Part shown: piece after piece, positions 29,995 to 33,002 of the stretch
How the letters are laid out: each line of letters starts with the position of its first letter
Position numbering within the stretch: the first letter of the stretch is position 1
Notes under the pieces: generated by a model
The model's database searches: none
Told to the model about the DNA's origin: nothing
What the model saw: the letters and a program-made list of their open reading frames with translations, nothing else
Source: CAZYCC01 sp964645985
GTDB lineage: Bacteria > Bacillota > Clostridia > Oscillospirales > CAG-272
Length of the DNA stretch: 33,002 nt
NCBI GenBank assembly: GCA_964645985.1
Contig: CAZYCC010000013.1
Location: forward strand, 1-33,002
Direction: 5' to 3'
Made by a program: the position numbers and the translations under genes

Positions 29995-32682
29995 TTACTT
30001 CCCCATTTTGCGCTCCGCCCAGGCGGCGGGGGTGAGCAGGGTTGTGCGCGGGCGCTGCCCCTCCTGCCGGGAGACGATGCCCATCTTCTCCATGCGGTCG
30101 ATGATCTTCGCCGATCGGCCGTAGCCGAGCGAGAGCCGCCTTTGGATGAGCGAGGTTGAGATTTTACCGGTTTCAACGGCGAGATCGATCGCCGCCTCAA
30201 GCATCGGATCCTCCTCCCCGTCGAAGTCCTCCTCCTCGGCCGGCGCGCCGCTCCCCCTCTTGCCCTTCGCGCCGCACATCTCCGCCTCGCGCTCGATGTC
30301 CTCGATGACCTCGCGCGAGTAGTCGACATCGGGGGCGTTTTCCTTGACGAAGGTCGCGACCGCCTCGACCTCCTCATCCGAGACGAACGGCCCCTGCAAG
30401 CGCACCGGTTTGGAGAGGCCTACCGGCGCGACGAGCATATCGCCGCTGCCGATCAGCTTCTCGGCGCCGCCGATGTCGATAACCGTGCGCGAGTCGGTTT
30501 GGGAGGGCAGGGAGAAGGCGATGCGCGACGGGATGTTCGCTTTGATGAGCCCCGTGATGACATCGACCGAGGGGCGCTGCGTCCCGATAACGAGGTGCAG
30601 CCCCGCCGCGCGCCCCTTCTGCGCGATGCGGCAAATAGACTCCTCCACTTCGCTTGACGCGACGAACATCAGGTCCGCGAGCTCATCAATGAAGAGAACG
30701 AGGTAGGGCAGCTGCTCGCGCAGGTCTTCCGGGTGCTCGCGCGCTTCTTTATTGTAGCTCTTAATGTCGCGCACGCCGACCGTCTCAATCAGCTCGTAGC
30801 GCCGCTCCATTTCGTTTACCGCCCAAGCGAGCGCCCCCGCTGCCTTTTTTGCCTCGGTGACGACGGGCGTGATGAGGTGCGGCAGACCGTTGTAGATTTT
30901 AAACTCGACCTTTTTGGGGTCGATGAGGATCATCTTGACATCGTCCGGGGTATATTTGTAGAGCAGCGACAGGATGAGGCAGTTCATGCAGACAGACTTG
31001 CCGGAGCCCGTCGTCCCGGCGATGAGAAGATGAGGCATTTTCGCGAGGTCCATAAAGACCGGCTCGCCGCCGACATTGACGCCGAGCGCGGCGCCGAGCG
31101 CGGGCTCGGGGCGCGAAAAGCGCGGGTCCTCGAAGAGCGTGCGCAGGTAGACCGTCTCGCGGCATTTATTCGGCACCTCCACGCCGACCGCCGATTTGCC
31201 GGGGATCGGCGCCTCGATGCGCACCCCCTCCGCCGCGAGGCTGAGCGCGATGTCGTCAACTAAATTTGCAATCGAGCGCACGCGCACGCCTTTGTCGGGC
31301 GAGAGCTCATAGCGCGTGACGGTCGGGCCGCGCGAGTAGCTGACCACCTTTGCGCTGACCTTGAAGGAGGCGAGTGTCTCCTCTAATTTGCGCGAGTTTT
31401 GCGCGATCTCGGCGCTCATATCGGCGAGACTTGGGTTGTCGCCCTTTTTCAGCAGAGAGAGCGGCGGGAAGCGATAGGGGTGCGGCGCGTCGCCGCGCTC
31501 ATCGTCCCCTTCTGCGAACTCCTCGGCGAATTGCAGCAGCTCCGGATCCTCGGGCGCGCGCTCGGGCGGCAGATCTCCCTCCGCGAAAATTTCGCTTACC
31601 GCCTCGCTGACAAGGTCGCGCGCACCGTCGTCATCCTCGGGCGCACCGACATCGTCGGCGCCGTCACCATCGGTGAGAGCGTCACTATCGGCTGTGCCGT
31701 CACTATCGGCCGTGTCCTCGCCGCTCTCCTCCGGGGAGGAAATCCGGCGGGGCGGCGCGGGGGACGCGCCGTTTGGCAGGGGGGTATCGAAGGGCGGCTC
31801 CCGCTCCTCCGGCTCATCGGCGACAGGCGTGTCGGGCAGCTCATCGAGCGGAACGGCGGGATCGTAGGGCTGCGTGGGATCGGCGACGCGCGCGCGCGCC
31901 CGCTCATCGCGGCGATTCGCGGCGCGCTCCTCCCGCGCGGCTCTTGCCGCCTCGCGGCTGCGCCGAGCGGCATCGCGGCGCTCCCTCTCGGCGAGAAGGC
32001 GCTCCCGCTCGCGCGCGCGCAGCTCGGCATCGGTGGGGTCAGGGCGCTCGCCTTGCAGCTCGCGGCGCGCCTCGCGGCGCGCGTCCCCTCGCCGCCCCGC
32101 GCGCGAAAACGCCGACGCGAGCGCGGTGAACGGGTTCCACCCGAAAAAGAAACAGAGAAGTAGAGCGCTGCCGAGAATCAGCAGAATCCCTCCCGCCACG
32201 AACCCGACGAGAGACACTAAGCCTTCCCCAAGGAAATTCCCGACGACACCGCCGCCAACCCCCCGCGAGGAAGGGTCCGCGGCTATCTGCCAGGTGACGA
32301 GCGGCGGCTCCTTCGATTTTACATAAGGGAAGTAGCAGAAGAGCGCATCGGCGGCGAGGAAGGTTGCCGTCTGCACGGCGCACGCGGCGGGCAGGCGCCT
32401 CGCGCGGTAAAACCTACCCCAGAAAATTGCCGCATAGGCAAAAAAGATCGGCAGCAGGTAGCGCGCGCCGCCGAACAGGTAACGGAAAAAGACGTCGATC
32501 CACCCGCCGACGCTCCCGCGCTCCCCGCGCGGGATAAAGAAAATTCCCAGCAGCACCGCCGCGAGCGCGAGCGACACCGGCACCGCAATGAGGTGCGCGG
32601 GAGATCGCTTGGACGCCGCTTTTCCCCCTTTCGCGGCCCCTTTGCGCTTCGCGCCGGAGCGCGCGGATTTAGATGATGACAT
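29995..32682 (-). CDS. ftsK: FtsK/SpoIIIE-family DNA translocase
   Basis: This septal ATPase pumps chromosomal DNA during division or sporulation. The 895-residue protein has four N-terminal membrane segments (about 25-190), a charged linker rich in Arg, Glu and Asp to about 390, the alpha/beta motor with Walker A TTGSGKSVCMN near residue 555, Walker B LVLFIDELADLM, and FSLPSQTDSRTVIDIGGAEK, and a C-terminal winged-helix gamma domain (SLIQRRLSLGYGRSAKIIDR) that reads oriented DNA sequences. FtsK and SpoIIIE cannot be told apart by eye. The start ATG 32682 lies 6 nt after a -10 element, so the mRNA is likely leaderless. Confidence 0.96.
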   Translation of the reverse strand: MSSSKSARSGAKRKGAAKGGKAASKRSPAHLIAVPVSLALAAVLLGIFFIPRGERGSVGGWIDVFFRYLFGGARYLLPIFFAYAAIFWGRFYRARRLPAACAVQTATFLAADALFCYFPYVKSKEPPLVTWQIAADPSSRGVGGGVVGNFLGEGLVSLVGFVAGGILLILGSALLLCFFFGWNPFTALASAFSRAGRRGDARREARRELQGERPDPTDAELRARERERLLAERERRDAARRSREAARAAREERAANRRDERARARVADPTQPYDPAVPLDELPDTPVADEPEEREPPFDTPLPNGASPAPPRRISSPEESGEDTADSDGTADSDALTDGDGADDVGAPEDDDGARDLVSEAVSEIFAEGDLPPERAPEDPELLQFAEEFAEGDDERGDAPHPYRFPPLSLLKKGDNPSLADMSAEIAQNSRKLEETLASFKVSAKVVSYSRGPTVTRYELSPDKGVRVRSIANLVDDIALSLAAEGVRIEAPIPGKSAVGVEVPNKCRETVYLRTLFEDPRFSRPEPALGAALGVNVGGEPVFMDLAKMPHLLIAGTTGSGKSVCMNCLILSLLYKYTPDDVKMILIDPKKVEFKIYNGLPHLITPVVTEAKKAAGALAWAVNEMERRYELIETVGVRDIKSYNKEAREHPEDLREQLPYLVLFIDELADLMFVASSEVEESICRIAQKGRAAGLHLVIGTQRPSVDVITGLIKANIPSRIAFSLPSQTDSRTVIDIGGAEKLIGSGDMLVAPVGLSKPVRLQGPFVSDEEVEAVATFVKENAPDVDYSREVIEDIEREAEMCGAKGKRGSGAPAEEEDFDGEEDPMLEAAIDLAVETGKISTSLIQRRLSLGYGRSAKIIDRMEKMGIVSRQEGQRPRTTLLTPAAWAERKMGK

Positions 32683-32688
32683 AAAAAT

Positions 32689-32717
32689 AGTATACCATAA
32701 AGGGCGGAGGGTGTCAA
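32689..32717 (-). promoter_or_regulatory. ftsK promoter giving a leaderless mRNA
   Basis: On the minus strand TTGACA (32712-32717), 17-nt spacer, TATACT (32689-32694), then ATTTTT and the ATG (32682-32680). Transcription at the usual distance starts at or next to the A of the start codon. Confidence 0.85.
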
Positions 32718-32718
32718 G

Positions 32719-33002
32719 GAAAGAGGAACCCCCGCCCCCGCTCGGGTGTTCTCACACGCAATCCCCCCGCGCGGCGGCGGGGGATTTTTTGTTTTGAGTG
32801 AAAACGAGACGAGGATATAGGGCGAGAGTACACGGTCTGCAAGCAAAAGACATAGAACGAAACAAAATTGCCCTTACACCGCGAAAAATGCCCTGCTTTC
32901 GCCCTTCTTCTAAAAAAATTTTCAATAAATCAAAAATTTATGCGCTTGAGGCTTGACATAACCTGACCCCTCGCCCCCGCCGCGTCTGCCTTGCATTCGC
33001 CT
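32719..33002. other. Gene-free right end with a plus-strand terminator-like hairpin
   Basis: ATCCCCC / GGGGGAT with an inner GC-rich part (about 32760-32786) is followed by TTTTTT on the plus strand, yet no plus-strand gene ends here. From about 32860 the sequence is AT-rich. A TTGACA at 32953-32958 has no matching -10. No gene is seen. Confidence 0.4.

Noticed and set aside
32953..32958. TTGACA as a plus-strand promoter near the right edge
   Set aside because: No -10-like hexamer at 16-18 nt; the sequence after it is GC-rich.

Overview
The window is a GC-rich chromosomal segment carrying an almost complete S10-spc-alpha ribosomal protein supercluster, flanked by housekeeping genes. Several features point to an uncultured Clostridia-like member of the Bacillota: the order secY-adk-map-infA-rpmJ-rpsM-rpsK-rpsD-rpoA-rplQ with rpsD inside the alpha block, zinc-type S14, L24, S4 and L36, a Gram-positive zinc-lid adenylate kinase (Cys-Cys-Cys-Asp), consensus sigma-A promoters (TTGACA / TATACT), and GAAC-N4-GTTC boxes of the Gram-positive LexA/DinR type. 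A 100-N scaffold gap suggests a draft or metagenome assembly. Genus cannot be assigned by reading alone. Layout: (1) 1-1226, minus strand: a small sigma-region-4-like HTH gene followed by a yfbR-type 5'-deoxynucleotidase gene cut by the window edge; five full or near-perfect GAACATTTGTTC-like boxes flank or overlap the pair. (2) 1227-2415: about 1.2 kb without a gene, holding degenerate repeats, a cluster of perfect hairpins, a good promoter at 2025-2053 and a structured leader before rpsJ. (3) 2416-23682, plus strand: rpsJ, rplC, rplD, rplW, rplB, rpsS, rplV, rpsC, rplP, rpmC, rpsQ, rplN, rplX, rplE, rpsN, rpsH, rplF, rplR, rpsE, rpmD, rplO, secY, adk, map, infA, rpmJ, rpsM, rpsK, rpsD, rpoA, rplQ, ending in a strong intrinsic terminator. 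(4) 24246-24624: RNase P RNA with its own promoter. (5) 24867-27651, plus strand: dusB, a cohesin-like lipoprotein, and prmA (which methylates ribosomal protein L11). (6) 28019-32682, minus strand: ftsK/spoIIIE, tmk and a CPBP membrane protease gene, convergent with prmA. The genes make ribosomal subunits, start translation (infA, map), insert membrane proteins (secY), keep adenylate pools (adk), transcribe (rpoA), process and modify tRNA and ribosome (rnpB, dusB, prmA), and segregate chromosomes (ftsK). The most unusual properties are: strongly bimodal gene spacing in the ribosomal cluster (44 nt or less, or 131-1084 nt, with about 5.7 kb of GC-rich spacer in twelve gaps); low-complexity C-terminal tails on S3, L16 and L17; a probable CTG start codon in infA; a promoter placed so that the ftsK mRNA should be leaderless; and the putative SOS-box-flanked HTH-yfbR pair.
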